Notes: a model not told the origin generated them from the sequence alone. A stretch of DNA of 64,000 bases from Hyphomicrobiales bacterium (GCA_900465675.1 UBJR01000011.1:62001-126000), one strand, 5' to 3'; counted from the first letter of the stretch, positions 42,127 to 50,942 are shown. Made by a program: numbers and translations.

Positions 42127-43512
42127 ATGACACGTGAAATCAGGCTGAACGCCTTCGATATGAATTGCGTCGGACATCAGTCGCCAGGTCTCTGGCGGCA
42201 TCCACGCGACAAATCCGCCAACTACAAGGATCTCGATTACTGGGTGCATCTGGCAAAGACCCTGGAGCGCGGCAAATTCGACGGGTTGTTCATTGCTGAT
42301 GTGCTCGGCGTCTACGACGTGCTGAACGGCAATGTCGATGCAGCCCTTCGCCATTCCGCACAGGTTCCGGTCAACGATCCGCTGCAGATCATTCCAACCA
42401 TGGCCTACGCCACCGAGCATCTGGGTTTCGGCCTGACGGCCTCGCTGTCGTTCGAGCACCCCTATACGTTCGCCCGCCGGATCTCGACACTGGACCACCT
42501 GACGAAGGGCCGGGTCGGATGGAACATCGTCACCTCCTATCTTAACAGCGGCGCGCTGAATATCGGCCAGCCGGCGCAGACGAACCACGACGACCGTTAT
42601 GATCTCGCCGATGAATATCTCGACGTCTGCTACAAGCTTTGGGAGGGGAGCTGGGAAGATGACGCCGTGGTGCGCGACCGGGATGCCGGCATTTTCACCC
42701 ATCCTGAAAAGGTCCATCCGATCAATCATGCCGGCAAGCATTTCACGGTGCCCGGAATCCATCTTAGCGAACCATCGCCGCAGCGCACGCCGGTTCTCTA
42801 CCAGGCGGGTGCCTCCAGCCGCGGCAAGGACTTTGCCGGTGCACACGCGGAATGCATCTTCGTTGCTGCCCCCTCCAAGCCTGTCCTGAAGCGCTATGTC
42901 GCGAATGTCCGCGAGGCGGCCGAACGCGCCGGACGCAATCCGCGCGAGATTCTCGCCTTCAACCTGCAGACCGTGATCCTCGGCGAGACAGACGCGGAGG
43001 CACAACGCAAGTTCAACGAATACCGGAAGTATGCCTCGCTCGAAGGCGCCCTTACCCTGATCTCGGGATGGACCGGCATCGATTTCGGCCAGTTCGGCCC
43101 GGACGAAGTTCTGCGCCATCGCCATACGAACGCGGTGCAGTCAGCAGTCGAGACCTTCACCACCATCGATCCGAACAAGGAGTGGACAGTGCGCGAGATG
43201 GCCGACTGGGTCGGCATCGGCGGGTTCGGTCCGGTCTTCGTCGGCTCGCCATCGACGGTCGCCGACCTGATGCAGGAATGGGTCGAGGATACCGACGTCG
43301 ACGGTTTCAACCTCGCCTACGCGGTGACCCCCGAGAGCTTCGAGGATGCCGTCGATCTTCTCGTCCCCGAGCTTCAGCGGCGCGGCGTCTACAAGACCGA
43401 TTACCGCAAGGGCACGCTTCGCGAAAAGCTGGGGGGCCAGGGGCCGACGCTCGTGGCCCCGCATCCGGGCGCAACCTACCGGCGGACCGGCGCGCGGCTG
43501 GCGGCGGAGTAG
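42127..43512 (+). CDS. LLM-class flavin-dependent monooxygenase (NtaA/SnaA/DszA type)
   Basis: 461 residues, ATG 42127 after an AGGAAC-like site. Closely related in layout to the enzyme at 17472: TREIRLNAFDMNCVGHQSPG, FDGLFIADVLGVYDVLNG, STLDHLTKGRVGWNIVTSYL, PVLYQAGASSRGKDFAGAHA, DGFNLAYAVTPESFEDAVDL. Needs FMNH2; no flavin reductase is encoded next to it. The operon position after a CUT2 transporter suggests it acts on the imported compound, together with the SfnB/DszC-like enzymes nearby. Candidate substrates are organosulfur compounds or aminopolycarboxylates; this is inference. Confidence 0.85.
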   Translation: MTREIRLNAFDMNCVGHQSPGLWRHPRDKSANYKDLDYWVHLAKTLERGKFDGLFIADVLGVYDVLNGNVDAALRHSAQVPVNDPLQIIPTMAYATEHLGFGLTASLSFEHPYTFARRISTLDHLTKGRVGWNIVTSYLNSGALNIGQPAQTNHDDRYDLADEYLDVCYKLWEGSWEDDAVVRDRDAGIFTHPEKVHPINHAGKHFTVPGIHLSEPSPQRTPVLYQAGASSRGKDFAGAHAECIFVAAPSKPVLKRYVANVREAAERAGRNPREILAFNLQTVILGETDAEAQRKFNEYRKYASLEGALTLISGWTGIDFGQFGPDEVLRHRHTNAVQSAVETFTTIDPNKEWTVREMADWVGIGGFGPVFVGSPSTVADLMQEWVEDTDVDGFNLAYAVTPESFEDAVDLLVPELQRRGVYKTDYRKGTLREKLGGQGPTLVAPHPGATYRRTGARLAAE

Positions 43513-43605
43513 CGCCGGCTACCGTGACGACAAACAATTGTCGAGACTCGCTTGGGCTGCCTCGCATTGCGTAGGCGGCTCAAGCCCCAGCTGTTCTCGA
43601 TGCCG

Positions 43606-44034
43606 CTATTCTTCGCTCGTCAGCGCGGCGCGAAGCCGCTTGACGTCCTCGTTCAGCGCTCCAATGCCTTCCATCGATAGGCCTGAACGGGCCAGCAGCG
43701 TCTCGCCGAGACAATTGCTCTGCTGCAGCAGAGCCTTTCCGGCATCCGTCAACCAGACATGGACTTGCCGTTCGTCTTCCTTGCTGCGCCGCCGCGCGAC
43801 AAGGCCAGCCTGCTCCATCCGCTTGACCGGTGGCGTGACGGTGCTCGATTCCAGCGACAGCCGCTCGGCGATGGCGCCGATCGTCATGCCGTCATCCTCG
43901 CCCAGTGCATTCAGCACCAGGTACTGGGGATAGGTGATGCCCATCGCGTCGAGCATCGGCTTGTAGGTGCGGTTGATGGCGATGCTGGTGGCATAGAGCG
44001 AAAAGCAAAGCTGGTTATCGAGAGGCAGTGGCAT
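43606..44034 (-). CDS. MarR-family regulator, OhrR-like
   Basis: 142 residues from ATG 44034, with GGAG seven bases upstream. N-terminal LPLDNQLCFSLYATSIAINR contains C10 in the position of the peroxide-sensing cysteine of OhrR. The winged helix follows: MTIGAIAERLSLESSTVTPP, then KRMEQAGLVARRRSKEDERQ with the basic wing. OhrR proteins repress organic hydroperoxide defence genes and are released when this cysteine is oxidised. Divergent from the haloperoxidase-type gene, with two TTATCGCGATAA palindromes between, so it very likely represses both. Confidence 0.82.
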   Translation of the reverse strand: MPLPLDNQLCFSLYATSIAINRTYKPMLDAMGITYPQYLVLNALGEDDGMTIGAIAERLSLESSTVTPPVKRMEQAGLVARRRSKEDERQVHVWLTDAGKALLQQSNCLGETLLARSGLSMEGIGALNEDVKRLRAALTSEE

Positions 44035-44077
44035 AGGCAATCTCCAGTCGTCCTCGCTCCATATACCGCAAAAAATA

Positions 44078-44143
44078 TTATCGCGATAATTATTTCTCTG
44101 GACAAGCGCGGAGTGAGGCGTTAGCTTTTGTTTATCGCGATAA
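44078..44143. promoter_or_regulatory. Twin TTATCGCGATAA operators
   Basis: The 12-bp perfect palindrome TTATCGCGATAA occurs at 44078-44089 and 44132-44143, 54 bases apart, in the divergent region between the MarR-type repressor and the hydrolase gene. The first copy extends to a 14-bp palindrome. The spacing is about five helical turns, so cooperative binding is possible. Confidence 0.8.
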
Positions 44144-44178
44144 TAAATATTGCGAAACATATAATACGGAGATCCGAG

Positions 44179-45147
44179 ATGAGCCAGTTTGACATTCAAG
44201 CAACCCGCCGCGGCGTGATGGCCGCCGGACTGGGCCTCGCCGCCGCGGCCGCCATTCCGCTTGCCCAAAACGCAGAAGCCAAGACCAAGCAATCGCCAAA
44301 GGAGAACAGTACGATGAGCAGCAATACCTTCATCACCAAGGACGGCACGCAGATCTTCTACAAGGACTGGGGCAAGGGCCAGCCGGTCGTCTTCCACCAT
44401 GGATGGCCGCTGAGTGCAGACGACTGGGATGCCCAGATGCTGTTCTTCCTCGACAAGGGCTACCGTGTCATCGCCCATGACCGCCGGGGTCACGGCCGCT
44501 CCAGCCAGACGGCAACCGGCAACGATATGGACACCTATGCATCCGACGTCGCCGAACTCGCCAAGCATCTCGATCTGAAGGATGCCATCCATGTCGGCCA
44601 TTCGACGGGTGGCGGTGAGGTTGCGCGCTATGTCGCCAAGCATGGCGGTGGCGGCCGCGTTGCCAAGGCGGCGCTGCTCGGCGCCGTTCCTCCGATCATG
44701 CTGAAATCGGACAAGAACCCGGGCGGCCTGCCGATCGAGGTGTTCGACGGCTTCCGCGCCGCGCTGGTCGCCAACCGCGCGCAGTTCTTCCACGATATTC
44801 CTGCCGGTCCCTTCTATGGCTTCAACCGGCCGGGCGCGAAGGTTTCCGAAGGGGTCATCGACAATTGGTGGCGCCAGGGCATGATGGGCGGCGCCAAGGC
44901 CCATTACGATTGCATTAAGGCATTCTCCGAGACCGACTTCACCGACGACCTCAAGACGATCGACGTACCCGTCCTTGTCATGCATGGCGACGACGATCAG
45001 ATCGTACCGATCGCCGATTCCGCCTTGCTTTCGGCGAAGCTTCTGAAGAAGGGCGAGCTGAAGGTCTACAAGGGATTGCCGCACGGCATGGCAACCACCC
45101 ATGCCGACGTTATCAACGCCGACCTCCTGGCTTTCTTCAAGGCCTGA
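44179..45147 (+). CDS. Tat-exported alpha/beta hydrolase, non-heme haloperoxidase type
   Basis: 322 residues from ATG 44179 with GGAG eight bases upstream. A twin-arginine signal (ATRRGVMAAGLGLAAAAAIP) precedes the hydrolase, which begins STMSSNTFITKDGTQIFYKD. Nucleophile elbow GHSTGG with S142; acid MHGDDDQIVP; histidine GLPHGMATTH. GWPLSADDWD and HDRRGHGRSSQ mark the cofactor-free chloroperoxidase/perhydrolase group, which form peracids and can break down organic peroxides or esters. Adjacent OhrR-like regulator fits a role in organic peroxide stress. A hairpin follows the stop. Confidence 0.85.
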   Translation: MSQFDIQATRRGVMAAGLGLAAAAAIPLAQNAEAKTKQSPKENSTMSSNTFITKDGTQIFYKDWGKGQPVVFHHGWPLSADDWDAQMLFFLDKGYRVIAHDRRGHGRSSQTATGNDMDTYASDVAELAKHLDLKDAIHVGHSTGGGEVARYVAKHGGGGRVAKAALLGAVPPIMLKSDKNPGGLPIEVFDGFRAALVANRAQFFHDIPAGPFYGFNRPGAKVSEGVIDNWWRQGMMGGAKAHYDCIKAFSETDFTDDLKTIDVPVLVMHGDDDQIVPIADSALLSAKLLKKGELKVYKGLPHGMATTHADVINADLLAFFKA

Positions 45148-45163
45148 GTTTCAGATGAAAACC

Positions 45164-45188
45164 GATGTGCCCGCCCTGCGGGCACATC
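45164..45188 (+). terminator. Hairpin after hydrolase gene
   Basis: Perfect 11-bp stem (GATGTGCCCGC / GCGGGCACATC) with a three-base loop, 17 bases after the stop codon, followed only by TTCC. Strong stem, weak T run. Confidence 0.6.
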
Positions 45189-45383
45189 TTCCGTCGCGCG
45201 AATGGTGCCGCTGCATGGTCTCCCAGGCAGGGCTGCACGGACGCCCTTCCCTCTCCTGTTCTCTTCGCCAGCGCCCATTTGCCGCTTTGCAGCAATATCC
45301 GTCGTTAAGCAGTTGAAAGCGTGACATTTGTCGTTAGGTTCTTAAGCCGAACCAGAATGCGCCGATTGAAAAGGACCGATAAA

Positions 45384-46277
45384 ATGGCAGAGAAGAACCC
45401 CGCCGACAATTTTCCGGCAGGATACGAAGTCCCCAAGGTGTGGACCTGGGACAAGGGCAATGGAGGCCAGTTCGCCAATATCAACCGGCCGATTGCCGGG
45501 CCAACCCATGACAAGGTTCTACCGGTCGGCAAGCATCCGCTGCAGCTCTATTCGCTCGCCACGCCGAACGGCGTCAAAGTCACCATCATGCTTGAGGAAT
45601 TGCTGGCGCTCGGCCACCAAGGCGCGGAATACGATGCCTGGCTGATCAGGATCGGTGACGGCGACCAGTTCGGCTCCGGCTTTGTCGACGTCAATCCGAA
45701 CTCGAAAATCCCTGCTCTTTTCGACCATTCGACCCCCGAGCCGACCCGGGTATTCGAAAGCGGATCGATCCTGCTCTATCTGGCGAAGAAGTTCGGCGCC
45801 TTCCTTCCGGCAGATCACAAGGCCCAGACGGAGACCATGAACTGGCTCTTCTGGCAGATGGCCTCCGCGCCCTATCTCGGCGGCGGCTTCGGTCACTTCT
45901 ATGCCTATGCACCGATCCACATCAAATATGCCATCGACCGCTTCTCGATGGAGGTCAAACGCCAGCTTGATGTGCTCGACCGCCAGCTCGCCGAAAACAA
46001 ATACATGGCTGGCGACGAATATTCGATCGCCGACATCGCGATCTGGCCGTGGTACGGCAATCTTGCGCAGGGCAAGGCCTATGGCGAGGCCGGCGAGTTC
46101 CTCGACGTCGCAAGCTACAAGCATCTGCAGCGCTGGACGCAGGAGATCGCCGAACGCCCCGCCGTCAAGCGCGGCCGGATGGTCAACCGCGTCCATGGCG
46201 ACCCGTCCGAACAGCTGCACGAGCGGCACGATGCCTCGGACTTCGAGACCAAGACCCAGGACAAGATCGCCAAGTAA
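45384..46277 (+). CDS. yghU: Glutathione transferase, YghU-type disulfide-bond oxidoreductase
   Basis: 297 residues from ATG 45384 with AGGA upstream. Nu-class GST: N-terminal extension NFPAGYEVPKVWTWDKGNGG, the thioredoxin-fold part LQLYSLATPNGVKVTIMLEE, and VNPNSKIPALFDHSTPEP with the glutathione-binding cis-proline, ESGSILLYLAKKFG, then the helical domain AGDEYSIADIAIWPWYGNL. YghU binds two glutathiones and reduces disulfides and organic hydroperoxides, which suits its place next to the OhrR-like/hydrolase pair. Separate promoter likely (236-base gap). Confidence 0.9.
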   Translation: MAEKNPADNFPAGYEVPKVWTWDKGNGGQFANINRPIAGPTHDKVLPVGKHPLQLYSLATPNGVKVTIMLEELLALGHQGAEYDAWLIRIGDGDQFGSGFVDVNPNSKIPALFDHSTPEPTRVFESGSILLYLAKKFGAFLPADHKAQTETMNWLFWQMASAPYLGGGFGHFYAYAPIHIKYAIDRFSMEVKRQLDVLDRQLAENKYMAGDEYSIADIAIWPWYGNLAQGKAYGEAGEFLDVASYKHLQRWTQEIAERPAVKRGRMVNRVHGDPSEQLHERHDASDFETKTQDKIAK

Positions 46278-46287
46278 ACGGACGCTA

Positions 46288-46320
46288 GCCGCCGCAGCCC
46301 TGAAACGGGCATGCGGCGGC
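46288..46320 (+). terminator. Strong hairpin after yghU
   Basis: GCCGCCGCA-GCCC (46288-46300) pairs with GGGC-a-TGCGGCGGC (46307-46320) around a TGAAAC loop, 11 bases after the stop. No T run, so it may be a transcript stabiliser or rho-assisted terminator. Confidence 0.5.
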
Positions 46321-46469
46321 CGGCCAAACGTCTCGACGCTCGCGGCACCCGCTAGTGCTGCCCGAAATCAGTAGCGCCTGCGCCTCGATGACACCCGGTT
46401 TCGTGCGCGGCTACCGCCTTGTTTCCATGTGCTATCCGCCCTAACTATTTTAGCGAATTCGGAGGAAGC

Positions 46470-47978
46470 ATGGATAAGGTATTGATGAGCAAGGCAGAGA
46501 CTGGCGTCCAGGGCCTCGACGATGTGCTTGCCGGCGGGTTTACCCGCAAACATGTATTTCTGCTCGAAGGATCTCCCGGCACGGGGAAAACGACGATCGC
46601 GCTGCAGTTCCTTCTCGAGGGTGCCGCACTCGGCGAGCGTTGTCTCTACATCAGCCTCTCCGAAACCGATGAGGAGCTTCGTGATTGCGCCAGGTCGCAC
46701 GGTATGGAGATCGACTCGCGGGTCGAGATTTTCGAACTCGTGCCGCCGGAAAGTCTGCTCGACGCCGACCAGCAGCAAAGCCTGCTCTATTCGTCGGACC
46801 TGGAACTTGGAGAAACGACCAAGCTGATCTTCGAGGCCTTCGAGCGGATCAAGCCTCAGCGTGTCGTCATCGACAGCCTGTCGGAAATCCGCCTGCTGGC
46901 GCAGAGTTCGCTCCGCTACCGCCGGCAGATTCTGGCGCTGAAGCACTTTTTCTCGCGATCGGATGCGACCGTCCTGCTGCTCGACGACATGACGTCCGAT
47001 AGCCTCGACAAGACCGTGCACAGCGTCGTCCACGGCGTCATCCATCTTGAGCAGCTGGCGCCCAACTATGGGTCGGAGCGCCGCCGCCTCAGGGTCATCA
47101 AGTACCGCGGCCAGTCGTTCCGCGGCGGCTACCACGACTTCGTCATCAAAACCGGTGGGGTCGCAGTCTTCCCGCGCCTGCGCGCTGTCGAGCACAAGAC
47201 CGGGTTCGAGCGGACCACTCTCTCCAGCGGGCTGCGCGAATTCGATCGTCTTCTGGGCGGCGGCATCGAGCGAGGATCCAGCACCTTGCTGATCGGCCCG
47301 GCTGGTACCGGCAAAAGCCTGTTTACCCTGCAATTCGTCAATGCGGCGGTGCAGCGGGGCGAGAGGGCCGCGATCTTCATTTTCGATGAAGAGCTGGGAC
47401 TCCTCTTCGCACGAACAAAGTCGATGGGCATCGATCTTGAAAAGATGCGCGACGATGGGTCTATCCATATCGAGCAGCTGGATGCGGCCGAACTTTCACC
47501 GGGAGAGTTTACGCAGCGTGTCAGAGACAGGGTTGCGAGCTATGACGCAAAAACGGTCATTATCGACAGCATCAACGGCTATCAGGCCGCGATGCCGGAG
47601 GAAAACGCCCTCATTCTGCACATGCATGAGCTGCTTCAATATCTGAACCGGCAAGGCGCCAATACGTTCCTGACCGTCGCCCAGCATGGTCTTGTCGGCG
47701 ACATGAAGTCGCCCGTCGATGTCACCTATCTCGCCGACAGCGTCATCCTGCTCCGGTATTTCGAGGCCTTGGGCAAGGTGCGCCGCGCGGTCTCCGTGAT
47801 CAAGAAGCGAACCGGACCGCACGAGGATACCATCCGCGAATTTCGAATTTCCAATGCCGGACTGTCGCTTGGCGAACCACTTTCGGGGTTCCAGGGCGTA
47901 CTACGCGGCGTCCCGAATTTTGTTGGAGAAAGACAGCCGCTCCTTCCATTGTCAGATGAGGACGGCACCGATTCCTAA
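46470..47978 (+). CDS. KaiC-like two-domain ATPase
   Basis: 502 residues from ATG 46470, preceded by GGAGG. Two KaiC/RecA-like domains: the first with Walker A GSPGTGKT (residues 34-41) and the GVQGLDDVLAGGF opening, the second with GPAGTGKS (276-283) after SGLREFDRLLGGGIERGSS. The segment aligned by eye with KaiC Ser431-Thr432 reads T419-Y420 (DVTYLADSVILLRY), so canonical autophosphorylation is doubtful. There is no kaiA or kaiB nearby. The gene overlaps a hybrid histidine kinase by 23 bases, pointing to a signalling module rather than a clock. Confidence 0.88.
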   Translation: MDKVLMSKAETGVQGLDDVLAGGFTRKHVFLLEGSPGTGKTTIALQFLLEGAALGERCLYISLSETDEELRDCARSHGMEIDSRVEIFELVPPESLLDADQQQSLLYSSDLELGETTKLIFEAFERIKPQRVVIDSLSEIRLLAQSSLRYRRQILALKHFFSRSDATVLLLDDMTSDSLDKTVHSVVHGVIHLEQLAPNYGSERRRLRVIKYRGQSFRGGYHDFVIKTGGVAVFPRLRAVEHKTGFERTTLSSGLREFDRLLGGGIERGSSTLLIGPAGTGKSLFTLQFVNAAVQRGERAAIFIFDEELGLLFARTKSMGIDLEKMRDDGSIHIEQLDAAELSPGEFTQRVRDRVASYDAKTVIIDSINGYQAAMPEENALILHMHELLQYLNRQGANTFLTVAQHGLVGDMKSPVDVTYLADSVILLRYFEALGKVRRAVSVIKKRTGPHEDTIREFRISNAGLSLGEPLSGFQGVLRGVPNFVGERQPLLPLSDEDGTDS

Positions 47979-50022
47979 CAGCGATACCATCGGCCTGATC
48001 TACGCTCCAGTCGGCCGGGATTCGAAAATTGCAGCGTCGCTCCTGCAGGAGGCAGGCATCAAGGCAAGGATCGTGTTCGATCTGCCGTCCTTTGCCGCCA
48101 ACCTTGGCGACGCTGTCGCCTTTGCCGTTATCACCGAGGAAGCATTTCGTTCCGCCGATCTGCGCGCCGTTTCCGCCTGGATCGAAGTGCAGCCGAGCTG
48201 GTCCGACCTTCCCTTCATCATCCTCACCAATCGCGGTGGCGGCCCCGAACGCAATCCGGCTGCCGCCCGGCTCTCGGAAGTGCTCGGAAATGTCAGCTTC
48301 GTTGAGCGCCCGTTCCATGCGACCACTTTCATCAGCGTGGCGCGTTCCGCCATGCGCGGGCGCCGGCGGCAATATGAGGCACGATCGCGGATCGAGGCTC
48401 TTGATGAGGGTGAACGCCGACTGCAGACCGCTCTTGGCGCCGGCCGGCTCGGCGCCTGGGAGCTCGATCTCACCACCAACGAGCTGACCACATCGGCGAC
48501 CTGCAAAGCGATTTTCGGACGCAGCCCGGACGATGCGTTTTCGTATACCGATCTGCTCGCTATCATTCACCCAGAGGATGTCGGCCGGATGCAGACCGCC
48601 GTCCGGGCGACGATCGAAAGCGGAGCGGATTATTCGATCGAGTACCGGACAATCTGGAAAGACGGCTCGGTGCATTGGGCCGAAATCCGGGCGCAGCTCT
48701 ACAAGGACCGGTGGGGCAAGGCGATCAAACTTGTCGGCGTTTCGGCTGACATTACCGACCGCCTCAAGGCGGAGGAACACCAGCGGCAGCTGAACGAGCT
48801 GCTAGAAGAGCGTGTCGCCGAGCGCACCCGCGAGCTGGAACAGGCGCACGCGGTCGTCATGGCAGAGGTGAGCCAGCGCGAGCGCGCCGAAGAACAGTTG
48901 CGGCAGGCTCAAAAGATGGAGGCGATCGGCCAGCTGACCGGCGGGGTCGCGCATGATTTCAACAATCTTCTCATGGCAGTTCTCGGCAATCTTGAACTTC
49001 TGCGCAAACATGCGGGAGACGACGCCAAGGCGCTGCGCCTGATCGATGGCGCCCAGCAGGGCGCCAGGAGAGGCGCGTCGCTGACTCAGCGTCTGCTGGC
49101 CTTTTCCAGGCGGCAGGATCTTCGCATCGACCCGGTCGATATGCGGGCGCTGGTGTTTGGCATGGAAGACCTTCTCAAGCGCTCCGTCGGCTCGACTATC
49201 GTTGTCGAAACCGTGGTGCCGGATGATCTTCCCCTCGTCTCCGCAGACGCAAACCAGGTCGAACTGGCGCTGCTCAATCTCGCCGTCAATGCCCGTGACG
49301 CTATGCCGGACGGCGGCACCATTCGTATCGAACTTAGACAATCCGAGCAGATATCCGGGACGGCAGAGCTCGCGGCTGGCAGCTATGTCATCCTTTCCGT
49401 CGCCGACCAGGGCCACGGAATGGACGAGGAGACCCTGAAAAAGGCAATCGAGCCGTTCTTCTCTACCAAGGAGCTCGGCAAGGGAACCGGTCTCGGCCTG
49501 TCGATGATCCATGGCCTTGCATCCCAGCTGAAGGGCGACCTCAAACTGACCAGCGAAGTTCGCAAGGGCACGACGGCCGAGTTGTGGATACCTGTATCGA
49601 TCTCCAGCGCTGCACAGCCCGAATTGATCGTCATCCCGCCACAGGCCGCCAGCAATGCGTCAGGGCCGAAGCGGATATTGCTTGTCGATGACGACCTTCT
49701 CATCGCGATGAGCTCTGCCGACATGCTGATGGATCTCGGACATGACGTCGTCGAAGCCCATTCCGGAACGGAGGCGCTGGAATTTTTCGGTGACGGATCG
49801 GCCTTCGATCTTGTCATCACCGACTATTCCATGCCCGGCATGACCGGCGGCGATCTGGCGAGAGCTGTGCGCGCCATCGCGCCGGCCCTGCCGATCCTCA
49901 TCGCGTCCGGCTACGCGGAACTTCCCCCAGGGGTCGATCTGGACGTCGCAAGGCTTGGAAAGCCCTACACACAGGACCAGCTGGCCAATGAGATCGCCAA
50001 GGTCGCCTTCAGTGCCCGCTGA
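47956..50022 (+). CDS. Hybrid histidine kinase with pseudo-receiver, PAS and receiver domains
   Basis: 688 residues from ATG 47956 inside the KaiC-like gene end. Order: degenerate receiver-like domain without phosphoacceptor (about 10-125, IGLIYAPVGRDSKIAASLLQ); PAS (about 155-275, WELDLTTNELTTSATCKAIF); coiled coil; HisKA with H333 in GGVAHDFNNLL; HATPase with NLAVNARDAMPDGG and GTGLGLSMIHG; then a true receiver with DDD and phosphoacceptor D623 (ITDYSMP). No membrane segment, so it is a cytoplasmic sensor. Translation coupling with the KaiC-like ATPase suggests joint function. Confidence 0.87.
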   Translation: MRTAPIPNSDTIGLIYAPVGRDSKIAASLLQEAGIKARIVFDLPSFAANLGDAVAFAVITEEAFRSADLRAVSAWIEVQPSWSDLPFIILTNRGGGPERNPAAARLSEVLGNVSFVERPFHATTFISVARSAMRGRRRQYEARSRIEALDEGERRLQTALGAGRLGAWELDLTTNELTTSATCKAIFGRSPDDAFSYTDLLAIIHPEDVGRMQTAVRATIESGADYSIEYRTIWKDGSVHWAEIRAQLYKDRWGKAIKLVGVSADITDRLKAEEHQRQLNELLEERVAERTRELEQAHAVVMAEVSQRERAEEQLRQAQKMEAIGQLTGGVAHDFNNLLMAVLGNLELLRKHAGDDAKALRLIDGAQQGARRGASLTQRLLAFSRRQDLRIDPVDMRALVFGMEDLLKRSVGSTIVVETVVPDDLPLVSADANQVELALLNLAVNARDAMPDGGTIRIELRQSEQISGTAELAAGSYVILSVADQGHGMDEETLKKAIEPFFSTKELGKGTGLGLSMIHGLASQLKGDLKLTSEVRKGTTAELWIPVSISSAAQPELIVIPPQAASNASGPKRILLVDDDLLIAMSSADMLMDLGHDVVEAHSGTEALEFFGDGSAFDLVITDYSMPGMTGGDLARAVRAIAPALPILIASGYAELPPGVDLDVARLGKPYTQDQLANEIAKVAFSAR

Positions 50023-50055
50023 TCGCGCATCTGATTTGCAAGACTGACGGGGCGA

Positions 50056-50403
50056 TTACTTCGCCGCGATCGCCGTCATTTCAACGAAGAGGTCAGGCGA
50101 AGCCAGCCTGGCCTCGACCGTTGCACGAGCCGGCGCATGTCCCACCGGCACCCACGCATCCCAAGCCGCATTCATCTCGTCAAACCCCGAAATGTCGGAG
50201 AGGTAGATGGTGACGCTGACGAGATTTTCCTTGCTGACGCCCGCCTGCGCCAGCGTATCGTCGAGGCTGGCCAGAACATCTTCGGTCTGCAGCCGCACCG
50301 GCTGGCCACGGGTGGTTTCAGCCGTATGGCCGGCGAGGAAGATCAGGTTTCCGACGACCACTGCGTCGCTCCAGCGCGCCGCCAAGCCAATTCTCTCGAC
50401 CAT
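50056..50403 (-). CDS. RidA-family protein
   Basis: 115 residues. RidA/YjgF fold: SDAVVVGNLIFLAGHTAETT, LQTEDVLASLDDTLAQAGVS, LVSVTIYLSDISGFDEMNAA and the terminal APARATVEARLAS, with the arginine that binds the substrate carboxylate in true RidA imine deaminases. The terminal glutamate of canonical RidA (usually VE.. A) is present as VEA. It probably hydrolyses reactive imines or enamines, or belongs to a diverged subgroup with its own role. Stands alone, convergent with the histidine kinase. Confidence 0.85.
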   Translation of the reverse strand: MVERIGLAARWSDAVVVGNLIFLAGHTAETTRGQPVRLQTEDVLASLDDTLAQAGVSKENLVSVTIYLSDISGFDEMNAAWDAWVPVGHAPARATVEARLASPDLFVEMTAIAAK

Positions 50404-50600
50404 TCAAATGCCCTTTCATGCTCGATCTCGTCTGAGCCACAGCGCTAGCGCCTGAAATACGAAAAGGCCAGCATCTTCTGGGGCGCGCGGCCTATCCCTG
50501 GAAGTTGGCATCGGTTCGCCGGTTTTGCTGAAAGTTTAAGTTGACCGTTCCCGATGTCAGGACGACATTTACAAGCGTATCAAGGCAGGAGGAGAAAACG

Positions 50601-50906
50601 GTGGAAGAGTTGGACCGCTGGCGCCAGATGGCAAGTGCGCCGAGAGACGGCAGCCGGATTCTGGTGACGATCCGTCCGTCCGAACAGGGATCGGCGGAAG
50701 TCGATCTCGCCTATTGGTCGAATGGCGATCAGTTTGGCGGCGAAGGCTGGCGCGCGTCGGATTCCTCGCCCGGGCAGATCATCGAATATGCCGAACCGGA
50801 ATTGAAGTGCTGGATGCCGATGCCTTCCGCAAATCTCGGACGCAGCTCGATGCCGGCGCCCTGGGCGGGCGACGACCATCAGAACCTCGATGGTTCCGGC
50901 ATCTAG
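50601..50906 (+). CDS. Small hypothetical protein
   Basis: 101 residues from GTG 50601, preceded by GGAGGAG. It starts EELDRWRQMASAPRDGSRIL, which resembles the W-x-x-M-x-x-APRDG opening seen in many short rhizobial and phage-like proteins. WRASDSSPGQII and KCWMPMP follow. No membrane segment. Function unknown. Convergent with the oxygenase gene (36 bases between stops). Confidence 0.55.
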   Translation: MEELDRWRQMASAPRDGSRILVTIRPSEQGSAEVDLAYWSNGDQFGGEGWRASDSSPGQIIEYAEPELKCWMPMPSANLGRSSMPAPWAGDDHQNLDGSGI

Positions 50907-50942
50907 GAAACTGGAAGTGTTGCCAGCCCGGCTTCGGGCGGG

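Noticed and set aside
46470..50022. A circadian clock locus
   Set aside because: No kaiA or kaiB is visible and the autophosphorylation residues appear altered; KaiC-like ATPases without clocks are common in proteobacteria.
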